Shown here: piece after piece, positions 1 through 12,227 of the stretch
How the letters are laid out: each line of letters opens with the position of its first letter
How positions within the stretch are numbered: position 1 is the first letter of the stretch
DNA from: Pseudisothecium myosuroides
Lineage: Eukaryota > Streptophyta > Bryopsida > Hypnales > Lembophyllaceae
Length of the DNA stretch: 64,000 bases
Direction: 5' to 3'
Assembly: GCA_951799445.1 (NCBI GenBank)
Contig: OX637289.1
Span: 23,374,245 to 23,438,244, forward strand
The notes under the pieces: model-generated
What the model was told of the DNA's origin: nothing
Database searches by the model: none
The model's input: the letters and a program-made list of their open reading frames with translations, nothing else
Position numbers and translations under genes: made by a program

Positions 1-1140
1 AGGGTTCATTTAATTCAAAGGAGGAAAAATTTATATTATATAAAGAGCTATTATAGGATCCATAAAATGCTACATATCTTATTATACATAAATTAGCTAT
101 GTAAAAACACCATGTAGTAGGAATTTTTACTAGTAAATTACCCTCGATAGATGGAGGCTGTGCAAATTTTTCATAGTACAGTGAGTATAGATTTGGATAG
201 ATAATGGATACAATAAAAGGAATTTATGATGAAGAACAGTTGACTAAATTTTTTCCATAGTACCAATAGTGCATATATATAAAAAAAAATTAAGTATAAC
301 TATAAGACATTGACCACAAATGACAAATTATTACATTGCACAAATAAGGATGTTTACCTTAGTGGGTTTAATGAACTAAAAACTATACAACATAAGGATA
401 GAATTTATAGTCCATTTAACTTCAATCTTTGAAGCCATATGCATTAAATACACTCATATTGAATAGGATGTTTATGGGATATTTTTAGTGGGGATTTTGA
501 AGTATTAAATGATAAACTTGTTATTAATTCCTAAAGAGCCGAGGGTATTTTGGAAGAGGAAAAGTTCCAAACTAACAATTTTTCATGCATTGTCCAAATA
601 AAATGTTATATATTTTAGAATTTCAACCATATAAAATTATATTAAACAAATAAGGATGTCTAGTATAAATTTCAGCCCATTTGACTACGGGGATTGAAAG
701 ATTATAACGTTTGAAGTGGAAAAAAAACTTTTTTCATTCCTACAAAATAGGGGTAGTAGACTTTGAGCCCTCTTAGAGTAAAATTTTTTGTCTACACAAA
801 ATGAAAATTTTGACCATTCATAAGTATATGATGTTAGGTTCACTCACATAAAAATTTAAAAGTAAATATAGAATCTAGCTTACGCCAAATCAACCTGCAA
901 TGAAAAGAGGTTAAATGCATTGGCAAGAAACTAGTCATTTTTTGATGATTTTTTTTGCAATGAGGAATTTTTTTTTATCTAAAATCTAAATGGTAAAAAA
1001 TTAGAGAAAAAACATTTGGAATATGTGGGAAAAATTTCAAGAACTTCAACTTCACAGATTCTAAGATAATATACTTGAAGTTAGAAGAAAATGTTTTTTC
1101 TTGAAGTCACCTCAACATAGCAAACACAAGAGCAAACATA
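1..1140. other. AT-rich intergenic DNA, no gene seen
   Basis: This stretch is strongly AT-rich with poly-A/T runs and frequent stops in all frames. I found no protein-like frame, RNA gene or complete transposon in it. Confidence 0.6.
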
Positions 1141-1424
1141 CATTAGATGTTTTGGGGGGCATTGGAGGGTCGTTTCATTCTTGTTCCCCTAGCTGAAATG
1201 AACAGTGCCACAATCAGAATTTAAAAATATTAATATTAATATTAATAAAATAATAATAATAATTAAAAAAAACTTTAAAAACTTTAAATTTTAAAAAATA
1301 AAAATAAAAATATTTGACGTGGCAGCTGCTATGTCATATTAGACTGCTACTGCAGCAGAGTTCCCATAGTTCGGGAACTCCGGGGAACTCACGGCCTTTG
1401 TTTAGTAGGTGAATCTCATCTAAC
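1141..1424. mobile_element. Miniature inverted-repeat element, family A, copy 1
   Basis: A 284-bp element with termini CATTAGATG... and ...GAATCTCATCTAAC. It shares with copies at 2353-2640, 10521-10775 and 39653-39933 an A/T-only centre, a GACGTGGCAG motif and a 3' GAGTTCCCA..GGGAACTC block. No coding capacity is visible, so it is non-autonomous. A target-site duplication is not clear, and the superfamily is unassigned. Confidence 0.6.
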
Positions 1425-1519
1425 TATTTAACTCTTCTTAGAATGTGATTTGAGAATTCAATTTTTTAGGACAATTATAAGCTATATTTTATTAGTTATA
1501 TATATGCCAAATTTCAAAA

Positions 1520-2735
1520 TTAACCCCTAAATCCCCAAAGCCCCCTCGCAAGACATTTGGGAATTCGGGCAAGCCTGTGTGACCTGAAATTTTGACTTGA
1601 TTTTTTTAAACTTTTTTTAAGATAGGGAATCAAATTAGCTTTCCAAAAATATAATTTTTTTTCAATTGATGCCCAAGAGCAAAAGTTTTGCCATCCGAAG
1701 TCTTAAAAGCAATTCGCCGAGCAAAACAAAACAAAAACAAAAAAATGAATTTTTTAATAATCAATTTTTTCCTAAAAGATTATGTTTTTATCTACGTCTA
1801 AAGTGATGATTCGTTCTATTTGGACTAAAAATGAGAAAGTTATGGACAATCTTGTTTCCCAGGCAATCTAAGTGTCTTCTTCAAAAACTAACTAATAAAA
1901 TTCATTTTTGAATGCAAATTTCAAAAAAATTCAAATTTTTTTTTGGTAGGGTCAAGTTTGTTTGCAAGAACAATTCCACTGTTGGAATTATGGTATTTCA
2001 ATTCCATCTTAGAGTTATTAACAATTTAGTGTTTTGTTCAATCTTGGACCTACTTCTACTTAACAATTTTTTTATATGTGAAAATTAAATTTTGATATCC
2101 TAAACTTTTTTTTCAAGACTCTCAACTCAAATTTTCAACATTATAAAATTTAATTTTATGGTGTGTAGTGCAAAAAAATTCCACAAATGGCGGTCAAAGT
2201 CATTTGAAATTGCAAACCAGAGTTCAAAAAAGCTTATTTTTCCAACTTCAAATGCTAATATCTTCCAATCCATACGGTCAAACTTCATGAAATTTTTACC
2301 ACCTGATTTGAGACAAGTGAAGAATACGATCCCATGGTTAGATTGTAAGAAACATTAGAGGAGATCTGAGCGTTTAGAAGACCGTTTCAGGGCTGTTCCC
2401 AATGTTGGGAACCAGCCCCCGATGTCAGAAAAAAAAAAAAATTTTAATTTAAAAATTAAAAAAAAAAAAAAAAGTTCTTAAAATGTTAAAAGAATACTAA
2501 AAAAAATTTAAATGACGTGGCAGTCACTTGGCCACGTCGGACAGGCTATGCGGCAGCGTCGCAGCAGTCCTACACTGTTCCTGCAGAGTTCCCAGCTGTG
2601 GGAACTCGCGGGCTCTTAGAAGCCCGAATCTCCTCTAATGAAAAAGTCTATTTTGGTTTTTTGAGTGATAGCAACAGAAATGGCAGTTTTCAATGCTTTC
2701 GGAGCTAGAAAATGCCTTACGGATTGAGGGGTTAA
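1520..2735 (-). mobile_element. TTAA-flanked inverted-repeat element (family B), interrupted by a family A element
   Basis: The left end reads TTAACCCCTAAATCC and the right end GGATTGAGGGGTTAA, so CCCC...GGGG termini are flanked by TTAA on both sides. Its right end, read in reverse, matches the left ends at 7971, 32471 and 33409 (conserved GCCATTTCT and TTGCAAAGAG-like blocks). A family A element (2353-2640) is nested inside. TTAA target sites with CCC-starting termini are typical of piggyBac-type transposons; the class assignment is inference. Confidence 0.6.
2353..2640. mobile_element. Miniature inverted-repeat element, family A, copy 2
   Basis: The best preserved family A copy. It starts CATTAGAGGAGAT and ends ATCTCCTCTAATG, a near-perfect terminal inverted repeat, in 288 bp. 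It contains the internal palindrome GACGTGGCAG...GGCCACGTC. It is nested in the family B element 1520-2735, so it inserted later. Confidence 0.7.
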
Positions 2736-2955
2736 AGTTGATGAGCGTTTTTGCAAAAGATGCCCAAAAGATGCCCAAAGTTTAGGAGACAATGGTCCTT
2801 TAGGGAATAATTTATAATAAATCTACCATAGTAGAAAAAATCTCTAAAAATTGGCCACTTGTAAGGACTTGATGATCCCTAAACTTGAAATTGTGACAAA
2901 TTAGAAAAATAGACTTCTAAACATAAAATGTTTTTTTATTTTTGAAAAATAAGGG

Positions 2956-4340
2956 ATACAGTGACAACCAAAACCGAGTACTATTGTGAAACGTTTTCAT
3001 TCAAACAACCATACCGTAAGCATCAATGGACAAAGTCCAAAAGTATATATACAAAAGTTGTAGTGTACAACATGCTACACATTACCATGGAAGTTTGAAG
3101 AAAAAAATAGTTGTGATTTGAAAGAAAATCAATTTCAAAGTTAGCCATGTCTAAAACTCAATTTTGTTCAACATGATTTGGAATTCGTTTATTTTTGTCA
3201 ATTTTTTTTTAGAACTCCAAAAAAACTTTTTGTGCCTTGGCATGTTGGTATATATCATTTCAAATTGTTGTATCCAAAAATTGAAGGAAATTGCTACTTA
3301 TAGAATTTAAAACACCAACAGTTTGACAAACATACAAATGATGTTTGTTCTCACAATATTTGATTTTTTTTTTTGAATTGAGAGTATGGAATAGCATTAG
3401 CCATTGTAGAAAGAGCATAGGTTGCAATATGGACCATTGTTACATCTTCGTGCCTTTGCATTTGAAATATTTGTTGAATTTGACAATGCATTCGATTTAT
3501 ATTTTGCAATTGTATAATGTGCTTTTAAATTCAACTTCTTTTGTCCAAAGACTAGAGTTCATGATGCACATAATTGATCCAACAAATCTCAAAAAAAAAT
3601 TTATCATTGTCAATATCATCAAAAAACTGAAAATTGCCAAAAATTACACTAACCCTCATCAAATTGGCAATTTTTTGATGATATTGACAATGATAATTTT
3701 TTTTTGGAGATTTGTTGGATCAATTATGTGCATCATGAAATCTAGTCTTTGGACAAAAGAAGTTGAATTTAAAAGCGCATTATACAATTGCAAAATATAA
3801 ATCGAATGCATTGTCAAATTCAACAAATATTTCAAATGCAAAGGCACGAAGATGTAACAATGGTCCATATTGCAACTTATGCTCTCTCTACAATGGCTAA
3901 TGCTATCCATACTCTCAATTCCAAAAAAAAAATCAAATATTGTGAGAACAAACATCATTTGTATGTTAGTCAAACTGTTGGTGTTTTAAATTCTATAAAC
4001 GGCAATTTCCTTCAATTTTTGGGTACAACAATTTGAAATGATGTATACCAATATGCCAAGGCACAAAAAGTTTTTTCGGAGTTCTAAAAAGAAATTGACA
4101 AAAATAAACGAATTCCAAATCATGTTGAACAAAATTGAGTTTTAGACATGGCTAACTTTGAAATTGATTTTCTTTCAAATCACAACTATTTTTTTCTTCA
4201 AACTTCCATGGTAATGTGTAGCATGTTGTACACTACAACTTTTGTATATACACTTTTGGACTTTGTCCATTGATGCTTACGGTATGGTTGTTTGAATGAA
4301 AACGTTTCACAATAGTACTCGGTTTCGGTTGTCACTGTAT
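2956..4340. repeat. 1.39-kb near-perfect palindrome (long inverted repeat, 25-nt loop)
   Basis: The left arm (2956-3639) and right arm (3665-4340) are reverse complements along their whole length, apart from scattered substitutions and 1-9 nt indels. They are separated by a 25-nt loop (3640-3664). The outer ends are ATACAGTGACAACC and GGTTGTCACTGTAT. Mirror-image open frames on both strands (3345-3800 +, 3659-3973 -) are a consequence of the palindrome, not evidence of genes. It may be a foldback transposon or a long-hairpin small-RNA source. Confidence 0.85.
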
Positions 4341-5414
4341 GATTGCAATGGAAACATTCATTTCCAATAAATAAAAATTTTCAAATTCATTGGGTTTATA
4401 CTTCAATAGTTTTAGTGAATGACAAGTTTGTCATGCTATATGTGACAAAAAAGGACTGGTGTTTCTTGCAATCACTCTTGTAACTAGTAAGGTCACTAAG
4501 CTACGGTATATAAAGTATTTTGTCACAATACAACTACAAGGTAGTGTTTTGATAAACTTCAAGAATGTTTGCAATAAATGAACATTGAACTTGGGGTAGA
4601 CAATAATTATTGGGAGAGCAAGGAGACCTAAGCCATGCGCCCCCTTCTCTGAGTAGAAGATATCTTTACATTTGATTTGACCTTATCAAATGTCTTATTA
4701 TTATTATTCAAACATTCTGCTTCGAATTCATAAATTAATTTTAAAAATAAAAATAAAAAATAAATAAAAAATAAAAAATAAAAAAAAAAATATATATATA
4801 TATAATTTTTGCATTCTTAGACTGAAAAAATGCTTTTATTAGATATTTGTTCAAATGAATCAAGTTTGAATGTTGATTATCATATGAGAATTTGGTTTTG
4901 TTACACTCATGAAGTTAATGTTTTAAAGAATAAAAAAAAATTCTCAATCACATTCTCCATTATGGCTCTAGACAATTTATTTTTAAGGAATTTGTTTTTT
5001 TTCAATCAATGAAGTTGTGAGATTTTCAATTAAAAAATCTTGGTCCTTTTGAAAGACAACACTTCAAAAATTAATAACATTGTTAGGCTTTAATTCTATT
5101 ACTTCTAGTGAACCAAGCAAAATATCATTTTTTTCTTCAACTTTGTAATTAATATTCCTTGTTCAGCAAGTTTTTCTCCTTTATCAACAATAAATCATCC
5201 AAACCTTCAATTGCCTAACCATATCATCATTAAAATAGATATATTGGATTGTCTATTTTTCATTAATTAATTTAATCTTCTTTCATTTCTTTTGGACAAT
5301 CTTTAAATTTCTCATGTTGTTTATTCATTATTTCTTCATATTGTTCTCTCTTTCAACTTTTTGACTTTTCATAATATTCAAATCTTCTTTTAAACGTTCA
5401 ACTTCTTTATACAA
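4341..5414. repeat. AT-rich spacer with A/T microsatellite
   Basis: No gene is seen. 4735-4805 is a run of (A)nT units ending in (TA)n. Near 4459-4478 a segment resembles the terminus of the 5415-6114 element (GTTTCTTGCAATCAC), probably a truncated relative. Confidence 0.5.
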
Positions 5415-6114
5415 GGGTCGTTGTAAGAAACGCCTGCTGATTTTGGCTCAAAACGGCCACGATACTCGAGTATTGTGGCTTTTGGAATAATTTTTTTAAA
5501 ATGAAATAAAATAATGATAATTTATAAAGCATTAAAAAAATGATATGTGCAAAAATTCAGACCTAGAAAAATTTATCTCTAAAAGTTATGCATGGTCAAA
5601 GAGTGTTGAAAAATGCAAGAAAGTAGACACTTTGGAATTTAATTTTTAAAGAATAGTCAAAAAAATTCAAAAAATTCTCAAAAAAAAGCCATTTTTCTCT
5701 TTTTCAACAATTTTCATCTTTGAAAAAATAAAATTGTACTCTCTACACTTGCACAAAGGTAGTGCACTTTGAGCACATGCGAAAGGTGGAAAATTTATTA
5801 TTTTTAGAAAATCCTTTGTAGGCTTGTATAACTTTAGTAGAAGTCCTCGTATCTCAATTTTGAACTTCAAATTGGCATTTTTGGATACTGAAACACCTCA
5901 AAATGGCCAAGGTAGACATCAAATTGGAAATTGTTTAAAAATAATAAAATAATTTTAAAAAATCCCAAAAAATTATTTAACATCTACAACTACCACATGT
6001 ATCTTCATTCAAGTTTTGTAGAAAATGGACAAACAATGCAAAGTTATGAGCAAAAAAACACCTGGCCAAGGTCAAGGGGACAAAAAAAAAGACAAGTGTT
6101 TCTTGCAATCACCC
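5415..6114. mobile_element. 700-bp element with GGGT..TTG.AAGAAAC termini
   Basis: The left end reads GGGTCGTTGTAAGAAACGC. The right end, reverse-complemented, reads GGGTGATTGCAAGAAACAC, so 16 of 19 positions match. The interior is AT-rich with no conserved frame. A target-site duplication was not recognised. Probably a non-autonomous DNA transposon. Confidence 0.4.
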
Positions 6115-7802
6115 ACGATTCTTCAAGCTTGATTTACACATCTGGAAGAATAGTAAACTTGGTGATTTGATGATCACTATGTAAGTTTTTGTAATCATCT
6201 TTTAAGATTTCAAATTCTTTTTGTATAAAGATTTTTTCATTTTGAAAAGTATTAAATTCTTTAGTATATGATTGTAGAGACATATACAATTTGATTCAAG
6301 TTCATGAAGTTCTATATCCTTTGATTCAAGTTCAATACATAAATTTTTCTTAATTTGTAGAAGAACGTTAAAACTATTCTCAAAATTTTGACATCTTGCA
6401 CAATAATTATGAATACAAATATTGTCATTGTAAGATTTATAATGTCCCATTTTAACATATTTGTCAAATCCCATTTCAATTTTTGATTAGCAATACATAT
6501 CCATCCTTTAAACAATCTCAAATTATGTTTAAGCCATTTGATAACCAAAGCCTCTTCTTATGGCAATGCCAAAATGTAGTATACCTTTTTTATATTCCAA
6601 AATCCTCAAATTTTAAAAACATCAATTGTGAAAGACTCAAGAAGTGTTAATTTGTAACCAACATCATACATAATCAAGATTAAATGCAATCAAAGTGGTA
6701 TTTAAAAACAAATTGTTTAATTTTAAAATAATTCATATCAACACTTATACAAGAAACTCAATGTATATTATAATTAGTAGATTAGAAGAATATACATGTC
6801 AAACCCACAAGATTATAGAAAGAACTATTGATAAGACACAAATGATTACAAAATTCAAATATATTGAAGAAAATCATAAGTACAAAATCCCATAATGAGT
6901 CACGTCTATCTATATACTAAAAAAAGGAAATGGAAAAATTACAAATTCTAGATATAATCTATTGCAAAATTTAAATAGCCATCATGTGATCTATTTCACT
7001 TTTCAATTTTGAGTTACTTGTCTTTATATTCATTCTATGTCATTTTTAATTTGACTATTGATAATAGTCTATTTTACATTTGAGTGACAATTCAAAATAC
7101 TTAACACTTCAATTTTCAATCAAGACTATTTGTTTAAAACTATTCACATTCAAAAGGCAAGTTGTCAAATATTGAAAAATATATGACTTGATGTTTCAGT
7201 CCTTGCATTAGTTCTCATTGAGGGTTTCAAAAAGCATATTTTGCACTTTTATTTTTTTAAATGTACAATTTATAGAAGTTGTGAAGGTGGATATGATGAA
7301 TTTTATATGAAGGCTATAAATTATTTATGGTAATAAAATTTATAGAAAGCTTTCACAAATTTTAGCCGTAAATATTCAATAATCTACTCTTGGTTGTCCA
7401 TAATTTTCAATTTTCAATTTTCAATTTATAGAATGTTGATCACATTTAGTTCTTGAAAAAATGAACAAAATGAATGTAATTTGAAATTTAATTTCTAAAA
7501 CAAATCAAAAGTGCATTTCTAAGAGTTGAAGGTATTAAACAGTCAAACATATATAATTTGTTGTTCTTATTAGGCTAATCTCAAAATAATATAGCCATCA
7601 TATGATCCAAACAATTATCCTTGAGTGGTATGTGGTATGAATAGATATGTTCTTTGTTTCTACATCCAAAGTATATCATTCATTACACACTTTGAGTCCT
7701 TTGTGGCATTCTAGAGTTAAGGTCATATTGATACCACTTCAAAAGTCCCATATATAACAAAACTAACTATACAAAAAAATGATTTTAGACATATCTTTTT
7801 GT
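6115..7802. other. AT-rich intergenic DNA, no gene seen
   Basis: Only short, low-complexity frames occur here (6202-6548 -, 6695-6895 +). They show K/I/N-rich translations typical of random AT-rich DNA. No element boundaries were recognised. Confidence 0.5.
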
Positions 7803-7970
7803 CTTTAATTCCTAAAGTCCAAGGCCTTTTTTCCATCATTAAACACTTAAAACTACCATTTCTATTGCAAAGAGCAAAAAAAACTAAAAATTGTTTTTTT
7901 TTGCATCCGTAATTGTAGGATCTTGCACTCAACCAGTATAAAAATGTATGGAAGTCATTTCATAAAATTT

Positions 7971-9312
7971 TAATCCCTAAAGGACCAAGGCCTTTTTTTT
8001 GCCAAAAAACACTCAAAATTGCCATTTCTATTGCAAAGAGTAAAATTTGAAAATGATTTCTTTTGCAAATCTAATTGTAAGATCTTATTCCTAACTAGTA
8101 TAAGAATATGTGAAATAAATTACAAAAATTTTGACTTCACAGATTGCAAGATATTTGCATTTAAAATGAAAAAAACAAGTTATATTGCACCTTGCAGGAC
8201 TAGCTTATTTGACTTTGAACCTTCTTAATTTAAATTTTTTGCACTACAAATTTTTGAGGTTTAAATCTTTATGCACTAGAAGGAGCCCATGTATTTTTGT
8301 ATTTTCTTGTGTTTAAGTTGACGGATTTTGTTAAACATCCAATGTAACAACCCATGTTTTTATGTCAACAATTATGTCCAATGTAACATGGAGATGTAAC
8401 ATTGGACGTAATTGTTGACATAAAAACACAAGTTGTTACATTAGATTTTTTTTCTAACAAAATCCATCAACTTAAACACGGGTTCCTTCAAGTGATGGTG
8501 GAGAATTCAATTGAGAATATAGGAAAAACAAAATTAGAAAAAACACTTGATTTTTATTTATTTTTTAAATGTTAAGTAGAAGTAAGTAGGTATGATATAG
8601 AAGGAAAATCTAAATTATTAACATCTCTAAAATGGAATTGAATCACACTAATTGCAACCATGAGAATATTCTAATAAACAAACTAAACCAAGATTCATGC
8701 AGGTTTTAAAAAGCCCATGTGGAACTTTTCTTTTTTTTAAATTAAAAAAATTGAGTTAAAAAATGAATTCAACACATTATTTTTTGAAGAAGATTCTATG
8801 ATTGCCCGGAAAACAAGATGCTCCATAACTTTCACACGACATATTCAAATGAAATGAATGAAATCTTTATATACAAACAATAATATAATCTATGGAAAAA
8901 AAATTCAAAATTCGGCTTTGGAAAGAGAATAGTCTGTTGTAGGTGTTATCAACTACTATTCCGCCTATTTCATTTCTCTTTATATGAACAACTTGCATCA
9001 GGCCTCGCTGGAAAAAAAAACAATATATATTATATATGTTTCCTGTTTATATGGGGGTTTTGGGATCAGGTTCAAAATTCAAATTTTTGTAGATTTTTTT
9101 GGTACCAAGTCTCTTCTTGTTTTGAGCTTATTTGGCATAACTTTTGATCCCACGTAATGATTGAAAAAATTTTAATATTCCCATAAAGCTAATCACTTTT
9201 TTATATTCAAATAAAGCTTCAAAAAATCATGACAAAAATTGAGACTGTACATATGTACTTGCCCAAAATCCTATCTATCCCCCAAAGGAACAATGGTCTT
9301 TTAGGGATTAGC
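7971..9312 (+). mobile_element. Family B element inserted into an older copy
   Basis: The left end is TTAATCCCTAAAGGACC and the right end GGTCTTTTAGGGATTA, in 1342 bp including a nested 171-bp hairpin. The interior is alignable by eye to 32471-33404 and 33409-34340. It carries the shared phrases GCCATTTCTATTGCAAAG, TAAGATCTTAT and CAGATTGCAAGATAT. Confidence 0.6.
8309..8479. repeat. 171-bp hairpin (inverted repeat) nested in a family B element
   Basis: The left arm begins GTGTTTAAGTTGACGGATTT and the right arm ends AAATCCATCAACTTAAACAC. Both arms (~80 nt) pair almost completely around a short ATGGAG loop. It may be a tiny foldback element or a small-RNA-type hairpin. Confidence 0.7.
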
Positions 9313-10520
9313 CATGTAGATTGCAAGGTGTTTGCATTTGATGAAAAGAAATTATAAATGTCCTCAGAAAGCAACATTCCTCAAATAACCCTAAATATCT
9401 CCACCAAATTTATGTCTTTCTTGCTGAAATTTTAGACTTTGGCAGTTGAGTGATTAGGAAAGAGAATATAAATTATTTGATTGAAAAAGCATTATTTTTG
9501 AAGGAATTATACAATTACAAAAAATAAGTTTTATTTTGATGACTTCTAGCTTGAACTTTGATCTCGCTTTCCGGGGGTAGAATCCATCTTGGGGAGTTGA
9601 GCTTTGGAAAGAAGAAAGCGGTGAGGTAGGAGAAGCCAAATGTAAAGAAAGCTTGGATCATAACGTTTTCATAATTGTAAAAATTCATTGTATTTTGGAG
9701 GAATGTCGGTAGTTGAGGACATCTATATATGGATTTTTTTCACCTTATATGTCTAGAATATGAAACTTTGATTTTTTTTAGCTTAAATTTTTTGCAATGA
9801 TAACTTTGAATTTCTAATTTTTTATATTGAAGATTTGAATTGAGGATCTAGGATTTTTTTTGTAAAAGACACTTAATTTTTACAAATTAGTTTTTTTTAA
9901 AAGTACAAGCAAGTTCAAGATTGAAGGGAAAACTTAATTGTTAGTAGCTCTAATATGGAATTAAAACACACTAATTTCAACGGTGAGTTTGTTTCAGAAA
10001 GAGACCCCCAATGGACCAACGCCTTTTTTCTGCCAAATAACACTCAAAATTGCCATTTCTATAGCAAAGAATAAAAAAACAAGATTGTCCATAACTTTCT
10101 CATGACAAATCCAAATGGAATGAATCAAAGCTTTCCATGTAGACATAAGTATAATCTATGAAAAAAAATTTAAAAAAATTAAAAAAATTTGAATTTTATT
10201 TTGTTTCCCCTTCTCCCATGTTTTGAGCTTATTTGGGCATAATTTTTGTTTCCAAGCACCGATTGAAAAAAAATTATATTCCTACAAAGCTAATAAAAAA
10301 AAAATTCTTCAAATTTTTTTTCAAGAAATCAGGACAAAAATTGAGAGCGCAGGTACCTGCCCAAAATCCCATTTATCCCGTCCTTTAAGGGTTGACCTTG
10401 CCTTCCCCGTTTTTTAAGAAATTTCTCTAAAAATTTATTGGGCCAACAAAATTGCACACTTCCATTTAGAATTCTAAAATTTCTTATATCTATTTTGCAT
10501 TTCTGCACGGTTTGGTCAAT

Positions 10521-10775
10521 CGTTAGAGGAGATTTGAGCCTCTGGAAGACTGTTTCAAGGTTGTTCCCGTTGCTGGGAACCAGCCCCTTGCTGTCATAAT
10601 AAAAAAAATTAAAAATTAAAAATTAAAAATTAAAAAAATTATTTAAAAAATAAAAATTATTAATATTTGATGTGGCAGTCTCTCGGCCACATCAAACTGA
10701 TGATTTGGCAGCATTCACAGAGTTCCCACAGCTTGGGAACTTGTAGTCTTCCAAAGGCCCCAAAATCCTCTAATG
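10521..10775. mobile_element. Miniature inverted-repeat element, family A, copy 3
   Basis: It starts CGTTAGAGGAGAT and ends ATCCTCTAATG in 255 bp. It has the same GATGTGGCAG..GGCCACATC palindrome, poly(A/T) centre and GAGTTCCCA..GGGAAC block as the other family A copies. Confidence 0.65.
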
Positions 10776-12227
10776 TCTATGTATATAGAACTTGCTCTAA
10801 ATAAGATATGTTTAATTATAGTCCCTTGTCTAGATACCAACAATTATATGTGGGCCAAGTAACCACTTAATTTACCACGACAATCCATCAATCCTTAAGC
10901 GCTCCGTATCCTAAATGACAAACAAAGCATTTCAAACAATAGTTTTGCCACAATACTTTCTCATTTGTGATTTGTCCAAAGCAGTTCTTAAATCTTTAAC
11001 ACTAAAATCAACAACGTTGGTGCTCCAGCTTGGATCAGCAAATCTGTAAACTCCAAGAGTGGAGCCTATGAACCTAAAGCCTTGAACATCAAAATTTTCC
11101 AAATATTTAAAAATTAATTAATTAATTTTAAAAACAAAAAATCAAATTATTTGTTATTTTTAGTAAATTATGGGACTTATGAATATAGATTCACTCTAAG
11201 TCCTATGACCATGGTTTCAAGTTTGTAATTGGTTTCTCTCTTGCAATTATTGTAGTCAATGAAATAAAATCATGAAATTCCTATACACAAAAATAATTTG
11301 TAGACCTAGTCAAATTTAAATTTTTAGGCAAAGCTAAAAGCTCCATTAATATTTGGTCACTCAATGTACCTAGCTCATACTAGAAGAAGCTTCGACTCAT
11401 TGAAGCTATAATTAGGAATATGAATGAATTTGTTCTCATGAATACCCATTTTGCAAAAGTATCTAAATAGATAGTACAAGTGCTTGCAATTCACATATTG
11501 TTGACGACCTCCATTCATAGAAATGCACATGTTTACAAAGCCAGGTCATGTATAAACTTGAAATATGTCCATTGTAATTTGGTAGACATTTAGAATTGGC
11601 ACCAATCTGATTTTAAGAAATACTTTTGCGCCAAGTCACTTCCAAGATCATCCCTTTTATGTTGTCCGCACTCTCCTACTTATTATGTTGTTCCATTGTT
11701 GGTTCAATTGCAACTTGACAAATGGTTTTCTATTATTCTTCAAGGTTGGATACATATCCAGGATGGGTGGTAGCAGTTGATCATATAAAATGCTCTCAAA
11801 TATCTTAAACATCACTATAAGAAAACAAAACCCAAATCAACAATGTTTAGTTGATTTGATTGCCTTGATTTAGACCCAAATTAGCGTAGTTTTGTTGATT
11901 TGGACATTTTGTGTTGGTTCAAATGTGTTGATTAGGGTTGTATTTTCTTGTAGTACATTCTCTAGTACAAGACGCCTTCAGAGACCTCATTCTCTTCCTA
12001 ATGCCTTCTTTTAGTTGCCAATAGAATACAATACAATAATTTTTGTTTAATTATATTAATTTTATTTTATAGTAATTATGGTTGTAATTAGTGATAATTA
12101 TAGGTGCGCATACCTTGGGAGGTACAATAATGATCCAAATCGGGAGTGCCACGTGTCATCAGATCTGATGCAACATGATTACAAACTTTCGTCACTACAC
12201 AAAATAGTGAAATTGGGTTTTAGAGTA
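10776..12227. other. Intergenic DNA upstream of SAC3-A
   Basis: No gene is seen. The only recognised structure is the mini-CACTA element at 11813-11955; the rest is unique-looking AT-rich sequence. Confidence 0.5.
11813..11955. mobile_element. Mini-CACTA element with 3-bp target duplication
   Basis: The left end CACTATAAGAAAACA and right end TTTTCTTGTAGTA are close to the plant CACTA (En/Spm) terminus CACTACAAGAAAA. CAT occurs directly outside both ends (11810-11812 and 11956-11958), matching the 3-bp duplication of that superfamily. At 143 bp it is non-autonomous. Confidence 0.7.

Larger units (their letters stand above)
7803..10390 (+). mobile_element. Nested cluster of family B (TTAA-type) elements
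   Basis: An older family B element starts at about 7803 (TTCCTAAAGTCCAAGGCC). It is interrupted at 7971 by a second copy (7971-9312) and resumes at 9313, where the internal block AGATTGCAAG.TGTTTGCATTT continues. A third, internally deleted copy lies at about 10005-10390 (left CCCCCAATGGACC, right GTCCTTTAAGGG). No transposase frame is visible. Confidence 0.55.

Noticed and set aside
3345..4036. Overlapping frames on both strands (151, 104 and 82 codons)
   Set aside because: They are produced by the palindrome. Composition is AT-driven and no domain is recognised.
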